A stretch of DNA of 51,715 nt from SIG565 sp964607025. Lineage in GTDB: Bacteria; Bacillota; Clostridia; Oscillospirales; Acutalibacteraceae. The stretch covers positions 1-51,715 of the forward strand of contig CAZSIL010000012.1 in assembly GCA_964607025.1 (NCBI GenBank). Direction: 5' to 3'. Positions within the stretch are counted from its first letter, which is position 1. The number at the start of each line of letters is the position of its first letter. Below are positions 27,570 through 35,070 of this stretch, one piece after another. Under the pieces are notes generated by a model. That model saw only the letters and a list, made by a program, of their open reading frames with translations, was not told the origin of the DNA and did not search any database. The translations under genes and the position numbers were made by a program.

Positions 27570-29210
27570 ATGACCGTAGGACAAAAAATTTCAATTCTCA
27601 GAACTGCGCTTAATCTATCTCAAGAACAGTTGGCGGAAAAGTTAGACGTTTCTCGCCAGTCAGTTTCAAAATGGGAATCTGACAAATCATTACCGGAAAT
27701 AAATATCATATTAAAGTTATCGCTTGTATTTAATGTAACGCTTGATGATTTATTACGGGATGAAATTCCGCTTTCCCCCACATATACCGAACCGATTTTC
27801 AGACCAGCAGAGAGCATCAATTATAACCTTAAATACTTTGGCACTGACGGTTTTCGAGGCGAAGCAGGTACGGTACTAACTTCCGACCACGCCTATAAAA
27901 TCGGCAGGTTCCTCGGTTGGTATTATTCTTCCGCCTTGTCAGGTAAACGTGCAGGTGCACATAAACCGAGAATAGTTGTGGGAAAAGACACCCGCCGTTC
28001 GAGTTATATGTTTGAATATTCTATAGCGGCTGGGCTTACCGCATCGGGAGCAGATGCCTATATGCTGCACGTTACAACAACACCGAGTGTATCATACGTG
28101 GCGCGTCAGGATAATTTTGACTGCGGTATTATGATTTCGGCTTCTCACAACCCATTTTACGATAACGGCATAAAACTTATTAATAGTTACGGCGAAAAGA
28201 TGGATGATTATACGCTGTCGCTCATTGAAAAATATATAGACGGGGAAACCGCCGAGTTTGGATTCGACGGCGACCTGCCATTTGCCACAAAAGAAAACGT
28301 GGGTAAGATTATTGACTATTCAGCAGGCCGTAACCGATATGTAGGATACCTTATATCAGTTGCCGCCAATTCCTACAAGGAATTAAACATAGCCCTCGAC
28401 TGCGCCAACGGTGCTTCCTGGATGATTGCAAAATCTGTATTTGATGCTTTGGGTGCTAAAACCCACGTAATAAATGCCGAGCCCGACGGAACTAACATTA
28501 ATATGGGTGCGGGTTCAACAAATATCGGCACACTTCGTAAATATGTACGTGAACACCATTGCGATGTTGGTTTTGCATTTGACGGCGATGCCGACCGTTG
28601 TATTGCGGTGGATGAAAACGGTGAAATTGTAAATGGTGATCATACAATTTATATTATAGCCCAGATGCTTCGCAAAAAAGGACTGCTTAAAGGCAATAAA
28701 GTTGTTGCCACGGTTATGTCAAACATCGGCTTTTTTAAAGCCATTGAAGAAGCCGGTATGGAGTGTATACAAACTACCGTTGGCGATAAGTACGTACACG
28801 AAGCTATGATGAAACACGATATAAGCATTGGTGGCGAACAAAGCGGACACACAATTATCCGCAAGTACGCGTCCACGGGCGACGGTATACTGACCGCTAT
28901 AATGCTCACCGAGTGTATGGTGGAAAATAAAACAACTTTGGGTGCATTGGCATCTCCCGTTAAAATGTTCCCCCAAACTGTTAAAAATATCGCCGTTAAA
29001 GACAAGAAAACTGTTATGAACGACGAAGATGTGTTGGCACTCGTAAACGAAATATCCGAAGCACTTGGAAATTCGGGCAGAATACTTCTCCGCCAAAGCG
29101 GCACAGAACCCGTTATACGCGTTATGGTTGAGTGTTCCTCGGCTAAAAACTGCGATATATATGCTGATAAGGTAATTTCCTTAATAAGAGAAAAAGGATA
29201 CGCAAGATAA
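27570..29210 (+). CDS. glmM: XRE-type DNA-binding domain fused to phosphoglucosamine mutase
   Basis: 546 aa in one frame. Residues 1-65 are a Cro/C1-type helix-turn-helix (LSQEQLAEKLDVSRQSVSKWE) with the usual LDDLL end. A linker of about 22 residues follows. From residue 88 (KYFGTDGFRG) there is a full GlmM: the phosphoserine loop ISASHNP (Ser192), the metal loop DGDADR (338-343), the sugar loop GGEQSGH (421-427) and the phosphate loop RQSGTEP (508-514). GlmM makes GlcN-1-P for UDP-GlcNAc. AAGGAGG precedes the ATG. No good internal start with an SD lies near residue 85, so a fusion is the simplest reading. DNA binding and autoregulation are inference. Confidence 0.9.
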   Translation: MTVGQKISILRTALNLSQEQLAEKLDVSRQSVSKWESDKSLPEINIILKLSLVFNVTLDDLLRDEIPLSPTYTEPIFRPAESINYNLKYFGTDGFRGEAGTVLTSDHAYKIGRFLGWYYSSALSGKRAGAHKPRIVVGKDTRRSSYMFEYSIAAGLTASGADAYMLHVTTTPSVSYVARQDNFDCGIMISASHNPFYDNGIKLINSYGEKMDDYTLSLIEKYIDGETAEFGFDGDLPFATKENVGKIIDYSAGRNRYVGYLISVAANSYKELNIALDCANGASWMIAKSVFDALGAKTHVINAEPDGTNINMGAGSTNIGTLRKYVREHHCDVGFAFDGDADRCIAVDENGEIVNGDHTIYIIAQMLRKKGLLKGNKVVATVMSNIGFFKAIEEAGMECIQTTVGDKYVHEAMMKHDISIGGEQSGHTIIRKYASTGDGILTAIMLTECMVENKTTLGALASPVKMFPQTVKNIAVKDKKTVMNDEDVLALVNEISEALGNSGRILLRQSGTEPVIRVMVECSSAKNCDIYADKVISLIREKGYAR

Positions 29211-29218
29211 AGTTTTTT

Positions 29219-29261
29219 TAAAAACGTCCAACTTCTTTTATAGAAGTTGGACGATTTTTTA
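29219..29261. terminator. Bidirectional terminator, HTH-GlmM and MATE genes
   Basis: 12-bp stem CGTCCAACTTCT/AGAAGTTGGACG (29225-29253) with A- and T-runs on either side. Confidence 0.88.
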
Positions 29262-29267
29262 TGTATA

Positions 29268-30623
29268 TTATTCTTGCTGGGCTAGCCCTTTTTCGAGCCG
29301 AGACATATTTATACGGTAAATTATGAATAACGTTATAAGCGATAACACCCATCCAACAGGCCAAACAGCATATAAGAAAGTCAAATTCGGCAAAAGCGGG
29401 AATATAAAATATATCCAAACAAATCTTAATCCGCACATAAATACCAAGCTTGAAATGGCGGGTGGTAATGGTTTTTGCATACCTTTAAGTACACCGCCCA
29501 TTACTTCGTTAATACCGCAAATAAAGTAAAGCGAAGAAATAATTATCATTTTCTGTTGAGAAAATGCAATTACCGCGGGGTCGGAACTCATAATGCTTGA
29601 TAATTGCTTTGAGAAAATCGCCGACAGTGCGCCAAAGGTTGCGCCGAAAGCTATGGTTATAAGCATGCCGCTTATTATAGTTTTCTTTACGCGCTTTATG
29701 TTCCCTGCGCCGATATTTTGTGATATAAAGGGTATTATTGCAAGACTTGGCGCGTAGACAACTTGATATATAAGCCCGTCAAACTGAGTTGAAATGGCTA
29801 TTCCTGTTGTGGCGGCAGGGCCAAAACTGTTAACAGTTGCAGAAATTAAAGTATTTGCAAAAGCATAGAACGAGCTTTGAAGTCCCGCAGGAATTCCCTG
29901 CAAAAGAATTGCTTTTAATTCGACCATATCAAACCTAATTTCTTTAAAGTTAATGGTAATATGCTCTTTACTTTTTAAAAGGCGCATAAAAGTAAGAATA
30001 AAAGTAACAACATTGGTCACTATCATAGCAAGACCTACCGCAAAAACGCCGTCGTTAAAAATTAACACAAATATGGCTGTGCTCACAACCTTGACAACAC
30101 CGCCGATAATGAGATAATACATAGGGCGCTTGGTATCCCCTATTGCACGAAGTATAGATGCCGAAAAGTTATATAGCATTAAAGCAGGAAGACCCAAAAA
30201 GTACAGTTGAAAATACCTTGCCGCCTGAGACAGCAATGCATCAGGACAATTTATCCAACCTAAAAAGTTTTTTGCAAAGACAACACCTATAATCATCATA
30301 AAAATGCCGCCTGTAAGACCAACCAAAAGTGATGTCATTGCTGCTTTATCAGCTCGATCTCTTTGGCACTTTCCTACCCTGTTTGCGACAATAACGTTTG
30401 CGCCGGCAGCCAAACCTATAAGCAAATTGGTGCAAAGTGAGATTAACGTGCTGCTTGCACCTACTGCTCCTACCGCCGAGCTAAAACCAAAAACTTTTAA
30501 AAGTGACATATCAAGAATATTAAACAGCGACTGTGAAACATTCATTATCATTATCGGCACAATCATTGTAAGAAGTCCCTTGGTTATAGAACCCGATAGC
30601 ATGTCAACATTTTTACTTTTCAC
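29268..30623 (-). CDS. MATE family efflux transporter
   Basis: About 451 aa with 12 hydrophobic helices. The N-terminal pattern LTMIVPIMIMNVSQSLFNILDM and later GIPAGLQSSFYAFAN are MATE-like. It exports cationic drugs or metabolites by Na+ or H+ antiport; the substrate is unknown. The start is set at GTG 30623 because GGAG lies 8 nt upstream; longer in-frame starts would place that SD inside the gene. It is divergent from an AraC regulator that may control it. Confidence 0.85.
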   Translation of the reverse strand: MKSKNVDMLSGSITKGLLTMIVPIMIMNVSQSLFNILDMSLLKVFGFSSAVGAVGASSTLISLCTNLLIGLAAGANVIVANRVGKCQRDRADKAAMTSLLVGLTGGIFMMIIGVVFAKNFLGWINCPDALLSQAARYFQLYFLGLPALMLYNFSASILRAIGDTKRPMYYLIIGGVVKVVSTAIFVLIFNDGVFAVGLAMIVTNVVTFILTFMRLLKSKEHITINFKEIRFDMVELKAILLQGIPAGLQSSFYAFANTLISATVNSFGPAATTGIAISTQFDGLIYQVVYAPSLAIIPFISQNIGAGNIKRVKKTIISGMLITIAFGATFGALSAIFSKQLSSIMSSDPAVIAFSQQKMIIISSLYFICGINEVMGGVLKGMQKPLPPAISSLVFMCGLRFVWIYFIFPLLPNLTFLYAVWPVGWVLSLITLFIIYRINMSRLEKGLAQQE

Positions 30624-30711
30624 ATCACTCACTCCAAGCATATAAAATGTAGAACCTACTTTGAGTATATCACTAAATTTCAAAAAAGATTATAATAAAT
30701 CATAAATAAAC

Positions 30712-30740
30712 TTGCACAAAAGATAGATTTTTGATATACT
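30712..30740 (+). promoter_or_regulatory. Promoter of the AraC-family gene
   Basis: TTGCAC (30712-30717), 17 bp, TATACT (30735-30740). A divergent -10-like TATACT for the MATE gene lies at 30664-30669, so the promoters are close enough for shared control. Confidence 0.6.
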
Positions 30741-30755
30741 CGGTATGGTGATGTT

Positions 30756-31475
30756 ATGAATTATAGAATAGGTTGTGTAGCGAACGATTCTCCGATACAT
30801 ATGCACAAAAATTATGAAATTAATATTTGCACCAAAGGTGGCGGCACATATTACACAGAAAATTCAAATTTCCGCTTCACTACCGGTCAAATATTCATAA
30901 TTCCCCCTAACACCGAACATCAATTTATCCACGACAGTGACTGTTCCAAGATATATATCAGTGGTGAGTTTAATAATAGTTTGAATTTTTCTTGCCCTAT
31001 AATTTTATCTCTCAAACCACAAAATGAAGGTCAAATACTTGCCGAGATGATATATCACAACCGTTACGAACAACATGAATATCTTATGTCACTTATAAAT
31101 GCCTTTATTGGTTTTCTTTTGAATAATATTGAAACCGATAATGAAATTCAAACTGCAGTAAAGGAAATTATGCATACCATCAGCGAACAATTCTTTGATT
31201 CCAATTTAAACATTTGCGATATTCTGAATAAAAGCGGATATGCCGAGGATTATATACGAGCGCAATTTAAAGTAGTAACAGGAAAAACGCCCGTGGAATT
31301 TTTAAATAACGTTAGAATATCACACGCCTGTTTTTTGATGGATGTCTATAAAGACGCTCTTTCCCTTAATGAAATCTCCGAAAAATGCGGATACACCGAG
31401 TACTCGTATTTTTCAAGACGGTTTAAAAAGATTATGGGGATATCCCCAAGAAAACACACATATCAAAAAGATTAG
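30756..31475 (+). CDS. AraC family transcriptional regulator
   Basis: 239 aa. The N-terminal cupin-like sensor (HMHKNYEINICTKG and a later PPNTEHQF) spans residues 1-90. The C-terminal pair of helix-turn-helices (about 140-237) shows ICDILNKSGYAEDYIRAQFK and LNEISEKCGYTEYSYFSRRFK. The inducer is unknown. Divergent placement suggests it controls the MATE exporter. Confidence 0.9.
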   Translation: MNYRIGCVANDSPIHMHKNYEINICTKGGGTYYTENSNFRFTTGQIFIIPPNTEHQFIHDSDCSKIYISGEFNNSLNFSCPIILSLKPQNEGQILAEMIYHNRYEQHEYLMSLINAFIGFLLNNIETDNEIQTAVKEIMHTISEQFFDSNLNICDILNKSGYAEDYIRAQFKVVTGKTPVEFLNNVRISHACFLMDVYKDALSLNEISEKCGYTEYSYFSRRFKKIMGISPRKHTYQKD

Positions 31476-31510
31476 AAGGGAGAGCGCTACGCTCTCCCTT
31501 CTAGCTTTTT
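31474..31510 (+). terminator. Terminator after the AraC gene, overlapping the SDR gene end
   Basis: Stem AGAAGGGAGAGCG/CGCTCTCCCTTCT with a 3-nt loop (31474-31502), then TAGCTTTTT. The convergent SDR stop codon (31487-31489) lies in the loop. Confidence 0.75.
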
Positions 31511-32374
31511 ATATATTTTCTCAGCTGTTTTAAAAATTTCTTTTTGCTCTGCCATGCTGCAGGTTTTTAATTTAGATAATTTAGGCATGCCCCATATACC
31601 AAAAATCTTTGGTCCCCACCAAGTATTATGTGGAGTTTCATTAAACACACCCTTAACTATGCTAAGCACTGCTTTCGGGGCTTTCATAAAAATGATTTTC
31701 ATAGGGTGCTTAATTACAGCAAAAATGAGTTTGGGATAGTGATTTGTAATTCCCGTAAAGGTAATACCCGGATGGGTTACGGCAAGGGAAACCTGCGTTT
31801 CATTTTTAAATAGTTCAAAAAGTGAGAACATTAAATAACGTTTTGCATTTCCGTACACCTTAGATGCGGCTGGACGCGTGGAAAAATCAATATCGCTTAT
31901 ATCGGTTTTAGAGTAGTTATGGGCAATACTGCCAACCACAACTACCCTCCCGTTTTTCGCGCGAAGGGACGGCAAAAGTTCTTTTATTATGTAATATGGC
32001 GACACAAAATTAATCTGGAAAACATTATCAAACCCTATTTCAGTTTTATACCGCGGTATACTGTATGCGCCCGCATTTAGTATCAAAATATCGGGGGATA
32101 ATTCTTTTAACTTTTCGGCGGCTGCCTTTACCGACTGGAAAACCGATAAATCTGCCGTTATATATTCAATGCTTATTAAAGGGTATTTTTCTTTTAGTCT
32201 TTCGCCGAATTTTCTCGATTTTTCGGCATTTCTATCAATTAAAATAAGCTTTGCCGAGAGAGAAGCCAAAATTTCACATAAAGGATTACCAAGACCACCC
32301 GTGCTACCCGTAACGGCTACGGTTTTACCTATTAAACTATGTGTGTTTTCTTCAAGCCAACGGTTTATGTTCAT
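31487..32374 (-). CDS. Short-chain dehydrogenase/reductase
   Basis: 295-aa SDR with the NAD(P) motif TGSTGGLG (residues 22-29), LNAGAY in strand 4, the catalytic serine in VVVGSIAHN and VYGNAK as the YxxxK motif. The C-terminal 60 residues contain WWGPKIFGIWG, seen in SDRs related to retinol dehydrogenase/protochlorophyllide reductase. The substrate is unknown. It probably forms an operon with the P-loop kinase 21 nt upstream. Confidence 0.85.
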   Translation of the reverse strand: MNINRWLEENTHSLIGKTVAVTGSTGGLGNPLCEILASLSAKLILIDRNAEKSRKFGERLKEKYPLISIEYITADLSVFQSVKAAAEKLKELSPDILILNAGAYSIPRYKTEIGFDNVFQINFVSPYYIIKELLPSLRAKNGRVVVVGSIAHNYSKTDISDIDFSTRPAASKVYGNAKRYLMFSLFELFKNETQVSLAVTHPGITFTGITNHYPKLIFAVIKHPMKIIFMKAPKAVLSIVKGVFNETPHNTWWGPKIFGIWGMPKLSKLKTCSMAEQKEIFKTAEKIYKKLEGRA

Positions 32375-32395
32375 AAAATCATCTCGTAAAAGTTA

Positions 32396-32902
32396 TTATA
32401 TATCAATCTCGTATTTGCCATCTATCAATATATAGTTTAAATTAAATTTTTTTGCCATTAGTAAATTTTGTGCATTTTCTTTTAATGCACATTCCATCGT
32501 AAAATCATCATCTAACCTTTTTTCAATTACATTGGCATATTTTTTTATATCGGCAAAATGATTCATTATATATCCCTCGCTCATTATAAGCAAATAATAC
32601 TTGATATTTTGAAGATACTCTTCGCTAAAATCATTTTTCCAATCAAACGGGATATAGCATCCTTCCACTATTAAGTTTTGGTTATTTTCGATAGCGGTTT
32701 TGATAATCTCGCGAATAATGGGCCACAAATATTCAATTAACTCTTTATCAGCACTTTCGGGCGTAAGTGTTGTGTTGCCGCTACGGATAAGCCCCATTTT
32801 TAGATGGTCTACCGAAAGATAAGGATATTTGTATTTTTCGAGCAGTCTTTGTGCATATGCAGTTTTACCCGTATGGGATGCGCCCGTTATTAAAATAATC
32901 AT
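32396..32902 (-). CDS. Small P-loop kinase / ATP-binding protein
   Basis: 168 aa. Walker A GASHTGKTA at the N-terminus and a YLSVDHLKMGL segment typical of small nucleoside-kinase or zeta-toxin-like folds. The hydrophobic strand LIVEGCYIP may carry the Walker B acid. No specific substrate can be given, and there is no antitoxin-like neighbour. The ATG at 32902 has GGAGG 8 nt upstream and is preferred to a GTG three codons earlier. Confidence 0.65.
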   Translation of the reverse strand: MIILITGASHTGKTAYAQRLLEKYKYPYLSVDHLKMGLIRSGNTTLTPESADKELIEYLWPIIREIIKTAIENNQNLIVEGCYIPFDWKNDFSEEYLQNIKYYLLIMSEGYIMNHFADIKKYANVIEKRLDDDFTMECALKENAQNLLMAKKFNLNYILIDGKYEIDI

Positions 32903-32950
32903 TTTAGGCACCTCCTTTTAAGAAATTATAACATAAATTTTATTTTGTCA

Positions 32951-33081
32951 CAATACTTATTTCCTCTTACTTATTACCTATTACTTCCCAAAAATCCCGT
33001 AAGGAATTTTATTGAGGTAAGAGTGAAGATGTAAAAAGTAGGAAGTAAAAATCCCGTCCACTTGCGTGAACGGGATTTTTG
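32951..33081. repeat. Intergenic repeat element, copy A (with terminator)
   Basis: About 131 bp. It starts CAATACTT, has a TTACTTATTACC-like run partly mirrored by a later AAGTAGGAAGT run, and carries AAAATCCCGT twice. It ends in hairpin AAAAATCCCGTCCAC...GTGAACGGGATTTTT (33047-33080), which can terminate the minus-strand gene ending at 33127. Copy B at 33754 has the same plan. This element is most of the gap between the kinase and the unknown gene. Confidence 0.7.
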
Positions 33082-33126
33082 TCATTCGTGTCCGAAAAAG
33101 AACTGGGCAAAAACCGAGGATTTTCT

Positions 33127-33708
33127 TTATTTTAAGTTGTTGCTACAAAAAGTTTTTATTACTTCTTCTCTATTATCATCATAAATCAAAAATCTATTTT
33201 CTTGTTTAGCAATATCTATATTCTCAATGTTATTAACATCTACTAAAACAACAGCTTTATCACAAACATTATATTCTAAAAGTTCATTTATAGTAGCAAT
33301 TTCTTGTTGTAAATACTCGTCTAACGGAATGGAAGCAACATCATGACCACCATCATATTCACTACAAAACCATTTTTCAACATCCGAATGATATTCAACC
33401 ATAGAATCCGGTATCAGTAAAGTTTTATCAAAAACAAACCAACCACACTCTAAAGCATTGTTTTTGGGATTGAACATATATTTAATCGGCAAATCGTTTT
33501 TCGCAATCTCATTATAAAATTCAAAATAGAAACCTGAGCCCGCAAAAAACTTATACTTTTTATGTTCATTTTTATAAAAAAGAGAGCGTTTATATTTGAT
33601 ATAATCAAGCGGTAACAGTAAAACAAAACATATCCCCACAAGCAAAGCTAATATTATACCAAAAAACGCTCCAAAAAATGTTCCTATTTTACTAAATACT
33701 TTTTTCAA
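33127..33708 (-). CDS. Unrecognised single-pass membrane protein
   Basis: 193 aa, not recognised. One N-terminal transmembrane stretch (residues about 10-35) is followed by a basic KYKRSLFYKNEHKKYK patch and a soluble domain rich in Asn/Asp/Tyr. The start is TTG 33708 after GGTGATG; no ATG fits better. A promoter is likely, with TTGCGC, a 16-bp spacer and TATAAT on the minus strand, partly overlapping repeat copy B. It is flanked by the two repeat copies, which may mark an inserted segment. No function is offered. Confidence 0.55.
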   Translation of the reverse strand: MKKVFSKIGTFFGAFFGIILALLVGICFVLLLPLDYIKYKRSLFYKNEHKKYKFFAGSGFYFEFYNEIAKNDLPIKYMFNPKNNALECGWFVFDKTLLIPDSMVEYHSDVEKWFCSEYDGGHDVASIPLDEYLQQEIATINELLEYNVCDKAVVLVDVNNIENIDIAKQENRFLIYDDNREEVIKTFCSNNLK

Positions 33709-33753
33709 GTCATCACCGCCTTGAATGTATTATAGCATAAAAGCGGCAAAGCG

Positions 33754-33881
33754 CAATACTTCTTCACTATTCACTATTACTTATTACTTACCAAAAATCC
33801 CGTTCTCATATTTTTACTGAAAAGTGAAGAGTGAAGAAGTAATAAGTAAAAATCCCGTCCACTTGCGTGAACGGAATTTTT
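33754..33881. repeat. Intergenic repeat element, copy B (with terminator)
   Basis: About 128 bp with the same plan as copy A: CAATACTT, TATTACTTATTACTTACC, AAAAATCCCGT, a partly mirrored AGTGAAGAAGTAATAAGTA run, then hairpin AAAAATCCCGTCCAC...GTGAACGGAATTTTT (33848-33881). The hairpin touches the CCA end of tRNA-Arg and should act as its terminator. With tRNA-Arg and two promoters it accounts for the 345-bp stretch 33709-34053. Confidence 0.7.
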
Positions 33882-33957
33882 GGCACGCCACACCGGATTC
33901 GAACCGGCGACACCCGGCGTCGGAGGCCGGTGCTCTATCCAGCTGAGCTAATGGCGC
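33881..33957 (-). tRNA. tRNA-Arg (CCG)
   Basis: The minus strand starts GCGCCATTAGCTCAGC. The anticodon stem CCGGC/GCCGG surrounds loop CTCCGAC (anticodon CCG), the T loop is TTCGAAT, the discriminator is G and the CCA is encoded (33881-33883). 77 nt. Confidence 0.95.
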
Positions 33958-33977
33958 AAATATACGTTACTCTATCT

Positions 33978-34006
33978 ATTTTATTTTTAAAAGCAGTTTC
34001 TGTCAA
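33978..34006 (-). promoter_or_regulatory. tRNA-Arg promoter
   Basis: Minus strand TTGACA (34001-34006), 17 bp, TAAAAT (33978-33983). Confidence 0.75.
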
Positions 34007-34053
34007 GTTATATTTATGCTTTGCATATATTTTATTTGAAAGGATGTGCTTTT

Positions 34054-34956
34054 ATGTCAGGAATAATTGAAAACAAAAAATACGACTACTATTCATTAAA
34101 GAAAGCAATTAAGACACTCACTGACACTTATCCGTTTTTACACACAAGCGTAATCGGCAAATCTGTTTTAGGCAGAGAAATTACGGCACTAAAAATCGGA
34201 AGAGCAAGTGAGTACGTACTGTTTGCCGCTACTTTTCACGGCAGCGAACACATAACCACCACACTACTGCTTAAATTTGCCGAAGAGCTATGTGAAGCCA
34301 TACAAAACGGCGGAAGTATTGCGGGTATTAACATAAAGCGTATTATGACGGGTCGGGCGATTATAATCATACCATCAGTGAACCCCGACGGTGCGGAAAT
34401 TAGTATAAATGGTGTATCAAATGCAGGAAATGCCGCAAGGAATATAATTAAACTTTCTCGCGGCGATACTATCCACTGGAACGCAAATATACGTGGTGTT
34501 GATATAAACCATAATTTTGATGCGGGCTGGGAAGAATTACATAAGTTGGAAATCGAAAACGGAATACACGGCCCTGCTCCCACGCGTTACGGCGGACCGC
34601 GTCCCTTTAGTGAGCCCGAAAGTGCGGCTATTAAAACTTTATGTGAAACAGTTCGTATACGCCACGCGCTCGCCTTTCACTCGCAAGGTGAAGTAATTTA
34701 TTGGAAATACGATAATTTTAAACCTGCAAGGAGTCAAAAAATGGCGGAAATTATGGCAACTTCGTCGGGATATGCGCTTGACACTCCGTCAGGACTCGCG
34801 GTAGGTGGTGGTTTTAAGGACTGGTTTATCAAGACCTTTAACCGCCCTGCTTTTACTGTAGAAGTAGGTGTTGGCGAAAACCCGTTACCAATAACCGACA
34901 CTGAAAAAATTTACAACCGCATAAAAGAAATGATGATTTTATCGGTTGCTATGTAA
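34054..34956 (+). CDS. M14 zinc carboxypeptidase, gamma-D-Glu-meso-DAP peptidase type
   Basis: 300 aa. Zinc ligands are seen as HGSE (His62, Glu65) and His209 in FHSQG; the catalytic glutamate is Glu270 in FTVEVG. GVDINHNFDAGW and GGPRPFSEPES fit the M14C endopeptidase I group that cuts gamma-D-Glu-mDAP bonds in murein peptides. The Arg that binds the C-terminal carboxylate in classical carboxypeptidases is His here. There is no signal peptide, so cytosolic recycling is likely. The start is ATG 34054 with AAAGGA upstream; an upstream TTG is rejected. Confidence 0.85.
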   Translation: MSGIIENKKYDYYSLKKAIKTLTDTYPFLHTSVIGKSVLGREITALKIGRASEYVLFAATFHGSEHITTTLLLKFAEELCEAIQNGGSIAGINIKRIMTGRAIIIIPSVNPDGAEISINGVSNAGNAARNIIKLSRGDTIHWNANIRGVDINHNFDAGWEELHKLEIENGIHGPAPTRYGGPRPFSEPESAAIKTLCETVRIRHALAFHSQGEVIYWKYDNFKPARSQKMAEIMATSSGYALDTPSGLAVGGGFKDWFIKTFNRPAFTVEVGVGENPLPITDTEKIYNRIKEMMILSVAM

Positions 34957-35002
34957 TTACTTAAAAAATTTCAAAAAAATGTAAAAAATCTACCGTATTC
35001 TA

Positions 35003-35031
35003 TTGAAAAACGACATTTTTTTTGCTATAAT
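35003..35031 (+). promoter_or_regulatory. Promoter of the cysK-like gene
   Basis: TTGAAA (35003-35008), 17 bp, TATAAT (35026-35031). Confidence 0.78.
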
Positions 35032-35070
35032 AATCTGTATTCTTTTTTTGGTAAATGGTAGGTGGGTTTT

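Noticed and set aside
28649..29104. 151-codon open frame antisense to the GlmM part of the fusion
   Set aside because: Mirrors a strongly conserved gene, no ribosome binding site; not a gene.
32396..32902. Zeta-toxin of a toxin-antitoxin pair
   Set aside because: P-loop start fits, but no epsilon-like antitoxin gene is adjacent and the key toxin motifs are not clear.
32951..33881. CRISPR array or insertion sequence
   Set aside because: Only two dissimilar copies about 800 bp apart, no regular spacers and no transposase gene.
33867..34070. 67-codon plus-strand frame over tRNA-Arg
   Set aside because: Runs through the antisense of tRNA-Arg and its promoter; a chance frame.
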